NCBI GenBank assembly: GCA_008921705.1
Contig: VFFE01007128.1
Location: 3,249,532 to 3,313,531 of the forward strand
Length of the DNA: 64,000 nt
From: Burhinus oedicnemus
Lineage: Eukaryota > Chordata > Aves > Charadriiformes > Burhinidae
Reading direction: 5' to 3'
Below are positions 26,590 through 37,500 of the stretch, piece by piece. Every line of letters begins with the position of its first letter. The stretch's first letter is position 1. A program made the translations under genes and the position numbers. Below the pieces are notes generated by a model. The model did no database searches. It was not told the DNA's origin and saw only the letters and a list, made by a program, of their open reading frames with translations.

Positions 26590-27300
26590 CAACAAACCTC
26601 TTGGAAAATTTAAAAAGCCTGGAAAAGAGCTCTGTGGAAAGGGACCTGGGAGTCCTGGTGGACAACAGGATGACCATGAGCCAGCAATATGCCCTGATGG
26701 CCAAGAAGGCCAATGGCATCCTGGAGTGCATCAAGAAGAGTGTGGCAAGCAGGTCGAGGAAGGTTTTCCTCCCCTTCTACTCTGCCCTGGTGAGGCCGCC
26801 TCTGGAGTACTGTGTCCAGTTCTGGGCTCCCCAGTTCAAGAAGGACAGGGAACTGCTGGAGAGGGTACAGCAAAGGGCTATAAAGATGATTAGGGGGCTG
26901 GAACATCTTTCTTATGAGGAAAGGCTAAGGGATTTGGGTCTTTTTAGTCTGGAGAATTTAAGACTGAGGGGGGTATCTCATCAATGCTTACAAATACTTA
27001 AAGGGAGGGTGCCAGGAGGATGGCACCAGGTTTTTTTCTGTGGTGCCCAGTGATAGCACAAGAGGTAACGGGCACAAACTTGACCATAGGAAGTTCCATC
27101 TAAACATGAGGAGAAACTTTTTTATTTTGAGGGTGGCAGAGCACTGGAACAGGCTGCCCAGAGACCTGGTGGAGTCTCTGACTCTGGAGACATTCCAGAC
27201 CCACCTGGATGCCGTCCTGTGCAACCTGCTCTAGGTGACCCTCCTCTGGCAGGGGGGTTGGACTAGATGATCTCCAGAGGTCCTTGTGATTCTGTGAAAA
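26590..27300 (+). mobile_element. CR1 LINE, 5'-truncated 3' half
   Basis: A CR1 retrotransposon copy in + orientation, truncated at the 5' end as most CR1 copies are. It carries the C-terminal part of ORF2, a natural ORF2 stop at 27,232-27,234, and the short 3' untranslated region with the typical gttggactagatgatctc motif. It ends in the tgtgattctgtga-type octamer repeat that replaces a poly-A tail in CR1. About 18 nt are missing between the ggtcc and tgtgattctg elements compared with the usual CR1 end. The 5' limit is uncertain by a few tens of bases. CR1 is the dominant LINE of birds and is the main reason for calling this window avian. Confidence 0.93.
26601..27234 (+). pseudogene. CR1 ORF2 C-terminal remnant with one frameshift
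   Basis: The C-terminal portion of the CR1 ORF2 protein, downstream of the reverse-transcriptase catalytic core. It shows the family hallmarks [54 protein letters not shown] and EHWNRLP-(R)-LVES, ending LDAVLCNLL followed by TAG. Reading stays in one frame to the G run at 26,968-26,973, where one extra base shifts it. The second part then runs open to the natural stop. No internal stop codon is present in either part. Both the catalytic RT core and the N-terminal endonuclease are absent, so the copy is dead. Confidence 0.9.
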
Positions 27301-28042
27301 TGTCTTCCTAATGTCTTGGAGCAGGCATGCCACAATGTTTGTGCAAGTAACAAACTAGGTAGGTACTCCCACATATATCAGTGCATAAAGTTGTTAAATT
27401 GCTTCATATGTTTTAAGCTCAGAATAAGAGGGGTAGGTTTTCCCAGCTCTGATGAAAAAAACGACTAAGAGAAAAGCCAAAGTAGTTGCTGAGAAACTTC
27501 ACAATTCACCTTCCTTTGAGGACTGATCTGGCATGCATTGAATATCCTTTGGTGTGTTTTTGTTCAATTATCAGCAATGAGAGGGCCTCACTGATCATTC
27601 AAAGGATTTAACTACCACTGTGCGCTCTGTGTGGGCTGCCTTAGAGACGATGCAGCTTTTCTCCTGAAGCCATTGCAACAGCTGCTGCTCTAGCGTAAGT
27701 AGGAGACAGGAAGGGAATAGCAACCTTGCCTGCCCAGCAGAAAAAGGGGTAGACATTAACAAGTGTGGAAGAGCCTCCTCTTCTCAGGTGACAAAACAGC
27801 TGGAACCACTTCTCCAGATGTTGCTGACTGGTTTAGCAACTCAGAAAATCTCCAGCATTCTGCCTTAAATTTCCAGCACGCAGCAGCGGGGCCAAGAAGT
27901 TTGCAGAAATCTAGTAAAGTTTTCTTTATTTCAGCTCAGGATCCCCTCATCACTGAAATAAGTTATATCAGAAAATTTTATTCAGACTACCCTGAAAATG
28001 CAGAGTTGTCATACAGGATGTAACCCATAAATTTACTCACTT

Positions 28043-28079
28043 TGTACATACATGTAAAAAGTATCTACATGTATGTACA
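28043..28079. repeat. Perfect 14-bp inverted repeat, 9-nt loop
   Basis: The left arm TGTACATACATGTA (28,043-28,056) is exactly complementary to the right arm TACATGTATGTACA (28,066-28,079), with a 9-nt loop. As RNA or single-stranded DNA this would form a perfect 14-bp hairpin. The pairing does not extend into the flanks, so it is too short for a canonical microRNA precursor. The arms themselves are rich in TGTA/TACA alternation. Confidence 0.85.
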
Positions 28080-28230
28080 GTTGCTGCAGGTTATGTGAAA
28101 CCAGCAAGTATCTGGTGACCCTTCAGTTTTGGTGACCAAATTACTCATGAATGACTGGACCTTTAGTGCATTATTAGCTGCCCAATAAAATGTTTGTGCC
28201 TCATGTGCTCTTTATGTGCCACATAATTTT

Positions 28231-28256
28231 CTTTTTTTTTGGGGGGGGGAGGGGGG
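28231..28256. repeat. T9-G9-A-G6 homopolymer block
   Basis: Nine T residues are followed by nine G, one A and six G. It is quadruplex-capable on the + strand and likely error-prone in sequencing and replication. Confidence 0.85.
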
Positions 28257-31200
28257 CACCTTTCTAACTTTGCAGTCTTAAAGGTTGTTATAAAATGTAA
28301 TATAGCTCTTCTTGGAACACAGACAGATACACCGGTGGAGAAATTCTGTAGAAGGAGTCTAAAGTAGAAAATGCTTCTCTCTCAGCTGATGACAGTTGGG
28401 AGGTTTTTTTTCATTTGTTTGTTTCTGGTTTTGATGTCTTCTGGCACGAGCTGTTCCAAGCTGTGAGGGGAGGCAGCTCAGCAGATGGAATGTAGGTGAA
28501 GCAGACAGGCCCATGACGTGATTCATCACTTGAATGTTGTAACCTTCTTAAATAAATTTTTACCTATATTTTTATACTACCAAAGATAAAAAGGTAATTT
28601 TCCTCATTACCCTGTAATTTCTGATATTGGGGCACTTCACAGCAGTTGGGTATGCTATACTACAGTATTAGTATTATCCCTATTTTACAAGCTAGGACAC
28701 GATGCATAGAGATTAATGCATGTGTCCAGTAACATTAGAGCAGAGTTACTTCTGTAAGGCCATAGCAAAAGTTTGTGTGATGGTAAGTGTGTTAGGGTAA
28801 CATCCTAGGCTAATGTTAGGCTCATTTGAGGCTCATCTTGGACTAACACTCCTGCACTCCCTTTTTAGTGAGGAACACTGAAAACTGCATGCCTCAGGCA
28901 ATGATTTGTTAGGTATGAAACATATGCAATTTGTTCATCATTCAGATTTGTTTTACAGATTCATCATTCAGTTTGGGAAACTTCAACCCACGTTGCTGGG
29001 AGGGCACTCTGTGAAAAATACTGCTCTCTATTTGCTTTCCAGATATCCACACCTTGGCCACCATTGGGACCGAGGTACTAGACTAGAGGTGTCTTTTACC
29101 TGACCCAGAAGAATTGTTCTTCTGTCCTAATGCAAGCACTGACTAAGTCTTGCCAGTCAGTCTGCTCTGCGTTGCGTTGCCCTGGCAGACAGGCTGCAGG
29201 GCATTACTGCATGAGTAAACTAAACCGTGTAGCAATTCCCTTTTGCAAGGGCAGCAGCTCCCACAACAGAGTTGATTAGAATGAACAGTCCTCTGAAGTA
29301 TGTTTATAGGCATTTTCTGCTTGCAAAGTCTATCTACTTATGCACACGGTACTCAGCATCTTATAGTAATTATTTTTTTTTCCATTGGTTTTACTACCTG
29401 TCTTCCTTTATAGGTACAGAATTGAGATAAAAGACATCTGCTTGAGGGCAAGTAGGTGAAGACTGTCATGAATCTGAACAGAACCCAGTATTTCAGACTC
29501 TTACTCTGGTCACCCATCCACTTCCCTCAGAATGAATTGCCCTTCTCTCTCCCAGAGGGCTGGAGAGCCTCATTCTTGCAATTCTGCTTCCGCTCCATGT
29601 GCAATTCTGCAAATTTGTACCTACAAATATAAAATATAAAATAACATTAGTTAAAAAAAAAATCACTAAAGATGAACCTCCTCTTTTCAAGGTGTCTAGC
29701 TACTCAAGGAGTGACTTCTTGTTCTGAAATACTAGTATTACAAACCTAATTTCATAAGTTTTCTTTTCTCATGAGCAGTTTCCAATTAATACACAATATC
29801 ACTGTAGCATGCAGCGCTTAACCTCTTGCTAATTGCCACTAATGACACGTAACTGCATCAATAGTTTTTTTGTAATAGATTGAGTGATGGTTTTAACACA
29901 ATTCCTGAAGTAGTTCTCTCCTACTTCTTTATCAAGGAAAGGTGATAAAATACATGCAATATTTTTAATTGATGACCTTTTCATTTTTGGAGTTGGCTGA
30001 TTACTCGAAGGCAGTGTTCTTGATCACAGCATATTAGAAGAGATTTCTGCATTATACAGAAATCCGGCCGAAACCACAACAATGTGACATGCTTTATAGA
30101 GCACCTGTCTCATAGTCTCCTTTTCTTCTCTGTAACAGTGACTTTGTGAATTCTATGTTTGTTAGAAGCCAGACTGAGGCCCTTGCATGCATTGCCATTT
30201 GTTGGGACCCAGGATAAGAAACATTAATTAGTTTAGCAAGGCCCCCTGTTTTTTTGTCATATGGTAGCATAAAAATTAAATAATAGACAGCCTCTTTCTA
30301 ATGGAATGAGAGGTTATTGGAAATTATTATCAACATGCAAAGAGGATGTCTAAAATGAGAGTAGGTCTCAGTTGCTTCTATAAGGCAACAGCAGTTACAG
30401 AGTTAAAATCTAGATGATTATCTCTGTTTCTGAGAAAATGAAACAAACTGAAAAGATGCTTGTAATTAGACTGAAACATAGTATAGATTATTGTTTTTAC
30501 AGTTAACAAGAGAAGAATTAAACATACACTTTTTAAAAATGTAGCTCTTTTTTCCATTAAAATTATTCATTCTACAGTGACAGATAATAGAGAGGTCACT
30601 TAATTGGCATCTTCCACATTTCTGTGTAATGAAAATCCAACTGTGAAGTTTCAGACTCCTGAAAGCTGCCCTAGTGGACACCATTTAATTAAATGGTCCC
30701 TGCAACTCTGTCAGTGATCGGCATGCTGCAGGCCCTTGCAACTTAGCAGTCTGCAGAGGAATAGAATGAGATATGGAATAAAATGCACGATTTTCTGCTG
30801 CAAAAGCTTGGGGTTTGTAAGTTCATCAGAAGAGAAGTTACCTTGCAGAATGCAGGGCTGTCAGTTCTAGTCCTCTCCACTGGAGGACAGTCTGCCATAA
30901 CGTCCTGCTCCCCGAACTGGCAGCGGTACTGGGCTGGAAGGAATCAGCCTAATATTCCCTCGAGGGAGGGAAAGACAAGATTACCATTCCTACAACAAAG
31001 CTCTGAAGTTTAGGCCAGAGGCATTATAGGCATATCTAGGGTTTTCCACAAAGGCAAAATGTGTGCCTTCTCCAGTCTTACTTCTTTTCCATGATACCTG
31101 GCGATGGAAAACATCAGTAAAAACAGGAATCTGGCCACAACGTCCAGGAAAGCAAAACATCTCTGTAGGATTTGCGCAGATTTATACAGAGGCTGGCCAG

Positions 31201-31539
31201 GGACTGGCTGGCCAGTAAAGTACTGAGAAGTAAAAATTCTCCTTTTTGCTAGGACTGCAAGGAAGCCTGAGGTAACTGAGAAGGAATTGAAGATTGAGAT
31301 ATAGCTAAATACACTCTAAACCCCCTGCTATATCTTCTTCAAGGTCCCAATTCAGCTCCAACCAATAACTTTCTTCGACAGATCACAAGGATATCACAAC
31401 TTACTGCCTAGTGGTGTTTGCTTCAGTCATCAGCTGAGCTATAATTCTTCTCACAGAATCCAGTCAGTCACTGTCCCAGTCCTGCAGTATGGGACAGAGT
31501 CTTGTACCCAAGAGTCTGTGTTGTATGGAGAGTCTCTTT

Positions 31540-31612
31540 GTGGTTTTTGTTTTTTTTTTTTAATTTTTGGGTTTCGTTCAGTTTTTTGGGGTTTTGGTGG
31601 TTTTTTTGGCTT
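31540..31612. repeat. T/G-rich low-complexity tract
   Basis: About 70 bp made almost wholly of T and G, with T runs of up to about 13. It is low-complexity DNA. The frames read across it on the minus strand are lysine- and asparagine-rich by composition only. Confidence 0.7.
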
Positions 31613-33783
31613 TTATGTAAAGAATAACATTCATTGTACCTGGCTGTACCTTTGAACATTTCATCCTCATCGAACAACTTGCCTTAAAGTCATTCATTTT
31701 CCTGCAAGGTATGGACATGCAAGAGATTGAGGACTCTGACTCCAATTCAGAAAGCACCATAATGCAGATTTCCTCTCTTACCTTAAGTAAATCATATGTA
31801 ATCTCAGGGCCTATTTCTTTGCCTGCAAGATGAAGGTAACTAGTGCTCTTCTGCTTGATAGGTGATAGCTGTAAAGAGTGTGAGATATTTTGGTAATGAA
31901 AACTATGAGTATACATATATTCACACCTATTTACAGCCTAATGAATGGTGGGATGCATATAGACTCTCTCTGTCAGCCTTTTGCACAAGGCAAACATGGA
32001 TTTAGAAGCTACAGAGCATATTTGCTTTGTAAATACCCATCCAAGTACCTCTGAAACATATGCACTCTTTTTAACACTATAACCGATAAAGAAAAAAAAA
32101 AAATCTTGTAGTGCTCCTTGTATAGACTAGACAAGTTTTTTTAATATCTTTCACGTAAGAAACATTTGTCAAAGCTGGCCTAAAAATGAATTATTAGACA
32201 AATGCATAATAAGTAAGGGGGAGAGGTCCAGCAAATGAGTCCCAAGGAACTAAAGTTCACATTTGGTAATGTAAGGTAAATGCTTGAGTGGTTTCATTTT
32301 ATCCTACTTCTACAAACAGGGATTTATTGTTCTTTCCTTGCTTCTCCTTGTCAATGACAGGTAAAGAGTTAAGAGATTAAAATTTATCTTAAGAATCTCA
32401 ATTCAGTAGAAAATTACACTTCAAGGTAAAGGGAGACCACTAAATTCTTTTCAATCAGACACATTTTTTTATTCTAACATTATTCAATATTGCAGACGCA
32501 AAGCTAAATTGAAAATTGATTAATCTTTTAAAGGAGAAAAGGGTTTCCAGCAGCTGAAAGGATGTCATTTTCTGCTTTGGATCTTTCATTAATATGGTCA
32601 GATTTCATAATACATACTGTGTTGACAGCATGTTCTTGAGGTTCTCAGAAATTGCTATAGTTTACAAACACTATTTTTTATTAGTACATTCCCATTTCCC
32701 AAAATACACTTGACTGAGTATGTGATAGCATGGGCACTAGCTGTAAAATACTGATTTCCTCTGTCATCTCTGAACAGCTTGACTCTGTCAGCTGGCATGT
32801 CAGGTGTTCCCTAGCCATGTGTTTGACTGAGGGAAGAATTTTGAAGGTGCCACAAAGCTTCTGTTTACTGAACTTAGAGATTTATAAGACTCCAGTTTCT
32901 TCCTTTCTTCTTTTTATGTAAGTATATGATGTTTGATAGACACGAAAGGCATCTGTGGTCTCTGTTGTCCCACAGATGCGTCAGCATTAGTCCATCCCAA
33001 AACACATTCAGGTAACATGTTAGATGTTTCTCGAAAGTGAGTATGTTATTTTATTCCAGCATTTTTGTGTGTTCCTAAGTATGTGGAAAGAGGAGTTCTT
33101 TTTGAACTGGTACTGAATTACAGGAATTTTCACTGCTCCTGTCAAAAAATGGTTGAAATTTCAACATGGAATTTCTTTTCCAGATCACATTGATTCTTCC
33201 ACTGAACTATGATCATTTTTATATGGCTTTCTTTTGAACTGCATTGTAATATACAGAGGAGATTGTTATGTGGCAGTATAAGGGCAAGTATTTGCATTTT
33301 TGGCAGTCAACAGGGCTAAAAGTCTGTGTTAATCATCAAAGGAGTTGTATCATTTGACATCAAAGGCCAAAACCTCTTTGCTTTATTTGCATGAGTAGTC
33401 GGTTTTTGAAGTTAGCATGAACATTGCTGTGAAAAGGCAAGTACTGTGTAGCCTGAAGCTAGCAAGCAAAGAAATAATATCCAGAAATATGTAACATGAA
33501 CATAAAATTGTACTACCTTAGAAAAATTTGCTATATATAAGTGATAAGCTTCCATACCGCTATTGTAGCAATTGTAATGCAGTATGACCAGCAGAAAAAG
33601 GACACAGTGGAGGTCACAACTTCTGAGTCAGGAATAATCAGCGTCAGTAGCTCTGCCAAAACCCAATCTGGGATAGAATCAGTCTCAAGAGACAATACAC
33701 CCTAAATGGTTTCTTTCTGTCTCTGTCCATTCAAAAATTTGTGGTTTTGTCTCCATGTTGTCATCCTGATCAATTAGAGAGAG

Positions 33784-33813
33784 ATATATATACACACACA
33801 CATACATGCATGT
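33784..33813. repeat. (TA)n(CA)n dinucleotide tract
   Basis: A short compound microsatellite: TA units, then about five CA units, then catacatgcatg-like alternation. Confidence 0.7.
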
Positions 33814-33996
33814 TTCATAATGAAGCATCTTGAATTCATGGAGGAAATTTAATGGTGTCTTTGTAATAGTTTTTCTTTATAATTCACAGGAATCTCACAA
33901 TCTTACCCACAAATATGCAGTAGAATCCTGTTTTCAGTGAAGACAATGGCAAAACCCTGTTTATTTCAGCAGGAGCAGAACTGGTTTGCAAGCCAA

Positions 33997-34012
33997 TTGG
34001 TTTGCAAACCAA
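33997..34012. repeat. 16-bp perfect palindrome
   Basis: TTGGTTTGCAAACCAA is its own reverse complement. A partial copy of the same motif, TGGTTTGCAAGCCA, precedes it at 33,982-33,995. The doubled element could be a dimer-binding site or a cruciform seed, but no function can be assigned. Confidence 0.8.
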
Positions 34013-34052
34013 ACTGTTTAGTAGTTTCCAAAATTGCTGGCTATCTTTCTCC

Positions 34053-34098
34053 TTTGTGTTATTATTTCTTCTTTCTTGTTTGTGTTGTTATTTCTTCT
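34053..34098. repeat. 20-bp direct repeat, 6-bp spacer
   Basis: Copies at 34,053-34,072 and 34,079-34,098 differ at a single base (A to G). They are a T-rich local duplication. Confidence 0.75.
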
Positions 34099-34488
34099 CA
34101 ATCCACTAAGCTTCATTTATTATAGTCTTACTATTTTAAGAAAATCCATCAACATGGACAAGATTGTAGATCAATTTGATATCTTTAAAAATACTTTTCA
34201 CAAATATTATGTTAATCTTTGGAAAACATGAGATCATGTAATGCATCCTAGAATCTGAGTCAGTTTTACCCAAAGACCAGACAGGTTTTATATGTTAGTC
34301 TGAAGCCTAGAAAGAAAACTCTATGTACTTTAGAGCTGTCTATTAAGAATGTAAATATCAATGGATTGTGGCCTACAGGGCATGACATAAAACAATCAGA
34401 TGAGTAACAACCTTATTTATTTTGCCTATATTCAAAATAGATTTTTTCTTTTTGGTACCAAAATGAATATGTTGATAAATTGATGTAT

Positions 34489-34504
34489 CTGCTTATATAA
34501 GCAG
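34489..34504. repeat. 16-bp perfect palindrome with TATATA core
   Basis: CTGCTTATATAAGCAG is its own reverse complement. The core contains a TATATAA element readable on both strands. No transcription start or exon is recognisable nearby. Confidence 0.75.
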
Positions 34505-37500
34505 TCTATAAAATTGGTAGTTTTCAGTTCGTTGTTGATGCAGTGAGGTGTCTGAATACACTGAATGTTCAAAATGGGTCAAGACTTTAAAAAAAAGCCA
34601 AAGTTAAATACTAAATTTGTATTCCGGTTAAACAGCTGTGCAAACAAAGGTTTTATGAACTTCTTTCATTGTCACCCATATATATTTGCATAACTCTTCT
34701 CAAGAAATCTTGGCAGAGCTGTTAAGCCTGTTTCCAATTCTTTTCATTCCCAGCACAAGTATGGAGAACGCATTTCCAGACGTCAAGTGCATGCACAGAA
34801 ACAAAAAGATATCAACACGCTGATTAGTGATGGTAATTTCCAACTTGTGGCAAAGCATTTACTTGAATCACCATAGGAGAATGCAACTGGAATACCAAAT
34901 AAAATGGAATAAAAAATATACAAAATAAAGCAAGGTTATAATCTAAAGGTTGGAAAGCTAATATAGCTTCTAGAGTAGAGAAGTTAGTTTGCATTGTACT
35001 TAAAAAATTACTGAACAAAATAGGCACTAATTTGATTATTTATGTGCTGGTCATTGATGAAAGTTCATCTGAGTTGTTCTGCAGTGATGTTCTCACCTCA
35101 CTTGTCATATTGACACCAATATCTATCGTGCTGTGTAAAACAAGAAAAGCTTTTTCTTTCTTAACTTGTTTATTGGAAGCCGTATTTGTTGACATCTCAT
35201 ATGAGGGAAAAAGCCACATTAGAGTACTATTTCTTAACCTAAGAATGTTTCTGATAACCGCTTATATTTGAATTCTTTTGGTTAGCTTCCCAATATAGGA
35301 AATGTCATGAGGAAGATCTGGGCTCGTTGAAGAGGACTTTTTGTTTCATTTGCAAGATATCTGTTGTGACCTATACAAACATCGAAGCGTTAGGGACAAA
35401 CCTTCATATTTTTAACAAATACCTGTTCTCTACACCTTGCAACCAAAGCAATAGTAAGTATGTCTTCCAAGAAAAGAAACTTCCTCTCCTGCTCACTGAA
35501 TACTCTGAGAATAATCTGCATCAGAGTTGCTTGCTAATGTGATCCTGCAATATTAAAAATTCCATCATGCTGTATTTTTCGTATTTTAGTGCTCTTTTCA
35601 AAAACTACCATAATGAATGAGAAGTGTGATCCTAATGAGTTGTGAGGAATTTCTGGAAGATCCTTACAGGCTGCTAGAAGCTGAGAACAAAGGGAAATGT
35701 GGTCGTCTTTTTGCTTTATTTGACTCCAGCAGGGACAGAGTCTTCTACAATGACAGGAAAACTTTCACAGCAACCCACCTTGAAAATGAAAAGCCAAATA
35801 ATTCACACACTAACAAAAATAAAATAAATAAATTTTAAAAAAGGGAAAATAAAGTCTCTATACTGGTTTATAACAATTTTATAGTTCTTCTGAAAGGCTT
35901 TTGTACTTTACCAGATAAACTCTGATGGCTCAATCTTTGGGGGATTGAACTTTGAGTTATGTGTTGTGACTCTTATTTGTACCCGCTGAGTGCTTTTCTT
36001 AACCTGCTGGCCTATATTTTTGATTTATTTTTTGGCATTTTCACCCCTTTACTGGTATTTTCATATCCTTGAGTGCATAAAATCAGTGGAAAACAAAGAA
36101 GTGTTGGAAATGTGAAACCAACATTGTCAACCTTTCTTTAGAGAACTTTACAAGTACAGCTTTTAAATCCACTACACTATTTCTGCTGGATGTCACATTG
36201 CCTGACTTACTCCAGTCTGTTCAAAAGTGGCAGATTTAGACAAATATTCTTCTCATCCAGCCCTAAAGGAAGCAAATGGCACTGATGGATCTAAAATCCA
36301 CAGATACATTACCTGTATGAATGAAGGTGACATGAAAGTGCAGCTACTCAGTAGCAAGTACTGAAATGCCAAGTAACTACAAATGCCAAATGTGTCACTT
36401 CAAGATCTGTGCAAGACAAACTGGTAAGTGAGGTAAGGGTAGCTGCCTGCTTTCAGTGCTACCATCTTAGCTTCTTTTTCAAATATAAAAGAAAATAACC
36501 TGGTTGCTGTACCATGAAGTCAGTTGTTTTATCCCTAAACATCTGTACTGTATACCTTTAATTCTGTTGTTTTCATTTATTATTAAAAATATAGTTGGTC
36601 ACAAAGAACCAACTGCACTGAAAACAATGACAGAGATTTGAAACATAATTGTGATTTGAGGGTTTTAGTGACATGAGAAACAGGGTTTTGTGTTGAATGA
36701 GAGCTTGCTGATAAACACTGATTGTACTCCCTCATCTGGAAATGTTTAATTACCCTTTGAAAGGGCTCAGCTTTGACACCGTTCTCCCGTGCAGAGGCTT
36801 GGGACTACATTGCCTCTAGTAGTAGTCCTGACAAGGAAAGCAAGAAATTAGTGCAGAACTATCAAAGACAGGGAGAATTTTTAGTTATCTTCCTCTTCTT
36901 CAGAAAATGGCTGTGGTATCTCACTATTTGAAGCTTTCCTGTGCAGTGAACCAGCTAAATGCCAGGGTCCAAATGACTACATACTAAAATCTTTGCTTCC
37001 ACAGTTTCAACCTAAATATTAATTTTAAAGTTCTCAGTCTAAATTTGAAAACCCCTTCCAGCTAGTTCAAGATGCTTGGCTTTGGGTCTAGTCTCTTCTA
37101 GAAGAAAGGCAGTGTCAAGGTTGTGGGACACGGCATACACATGAACAAAGTAATTCTGTGTTGTCTGAGAGCAGAGTCTAACTTCACTCTGTATGAGGAC
37201 ATCTAAAATAGGGGCATCTAAATTTGATAACTATCTCAACCCATGGTGTAACTGATAGTTGAAAAGATCTAATTTTTCAGATATTGTAAATACCTTCAGC
37301 TTTCACAGAAAACCAGATACAGTTTTTTAAATATGTAACGTGTACCATTGCAGTACAGATCTGTGCTCAAACCTGGTTCTTATGTGTCTGCTTTCACCTT
37401 TTTTTGCATGCACAAAAAAGAAATTCTGCAAGAAGCTTGTATGACCTTCATACATGTATTTATAAAGGTACGGTGGCAAAACAGCCTGTAAGTATGTCCA

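Larger units (their letters stand above)
15244..26590. other. Long AT-rich gene-free stretch
   Basis: No exon or transposon could be supported across about 11 kb. The 126-codon + strand frame at 15,668-16,048 has no domain, is cysteine-rich by chance composition and has no splice context. Local structures listed separately are an octamer-type inverted repeat at 16,557-16,574 and a TG/TA dinucleotide tract at 17,786-17,815. A C-rich block lies at 23,806-23,832. Poly-T runs occur near 18,840 and 20,349-20,364. Confidence 0.55.

Noticed and set aside
26522..27333. Minus-strand and other-frame readings across the CR1 copy
   Set aside because: These are shadows of the CR1 ORF2 sequence, not separate genes.
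32792..32920. Exon-like block with acceptor tctctgaacag and donor TTTTTAT|gtaagt
   Set aside because: The donor follows a T-rich, non-exonic context, and the open frame reads as chance hydrophobic sequence with no recognisable feature.
35327..35454. Open frame ahead of AATA|gtaagtatg donor
   Set aside because: No acceptor of quality upstream, and the peptide looks random.
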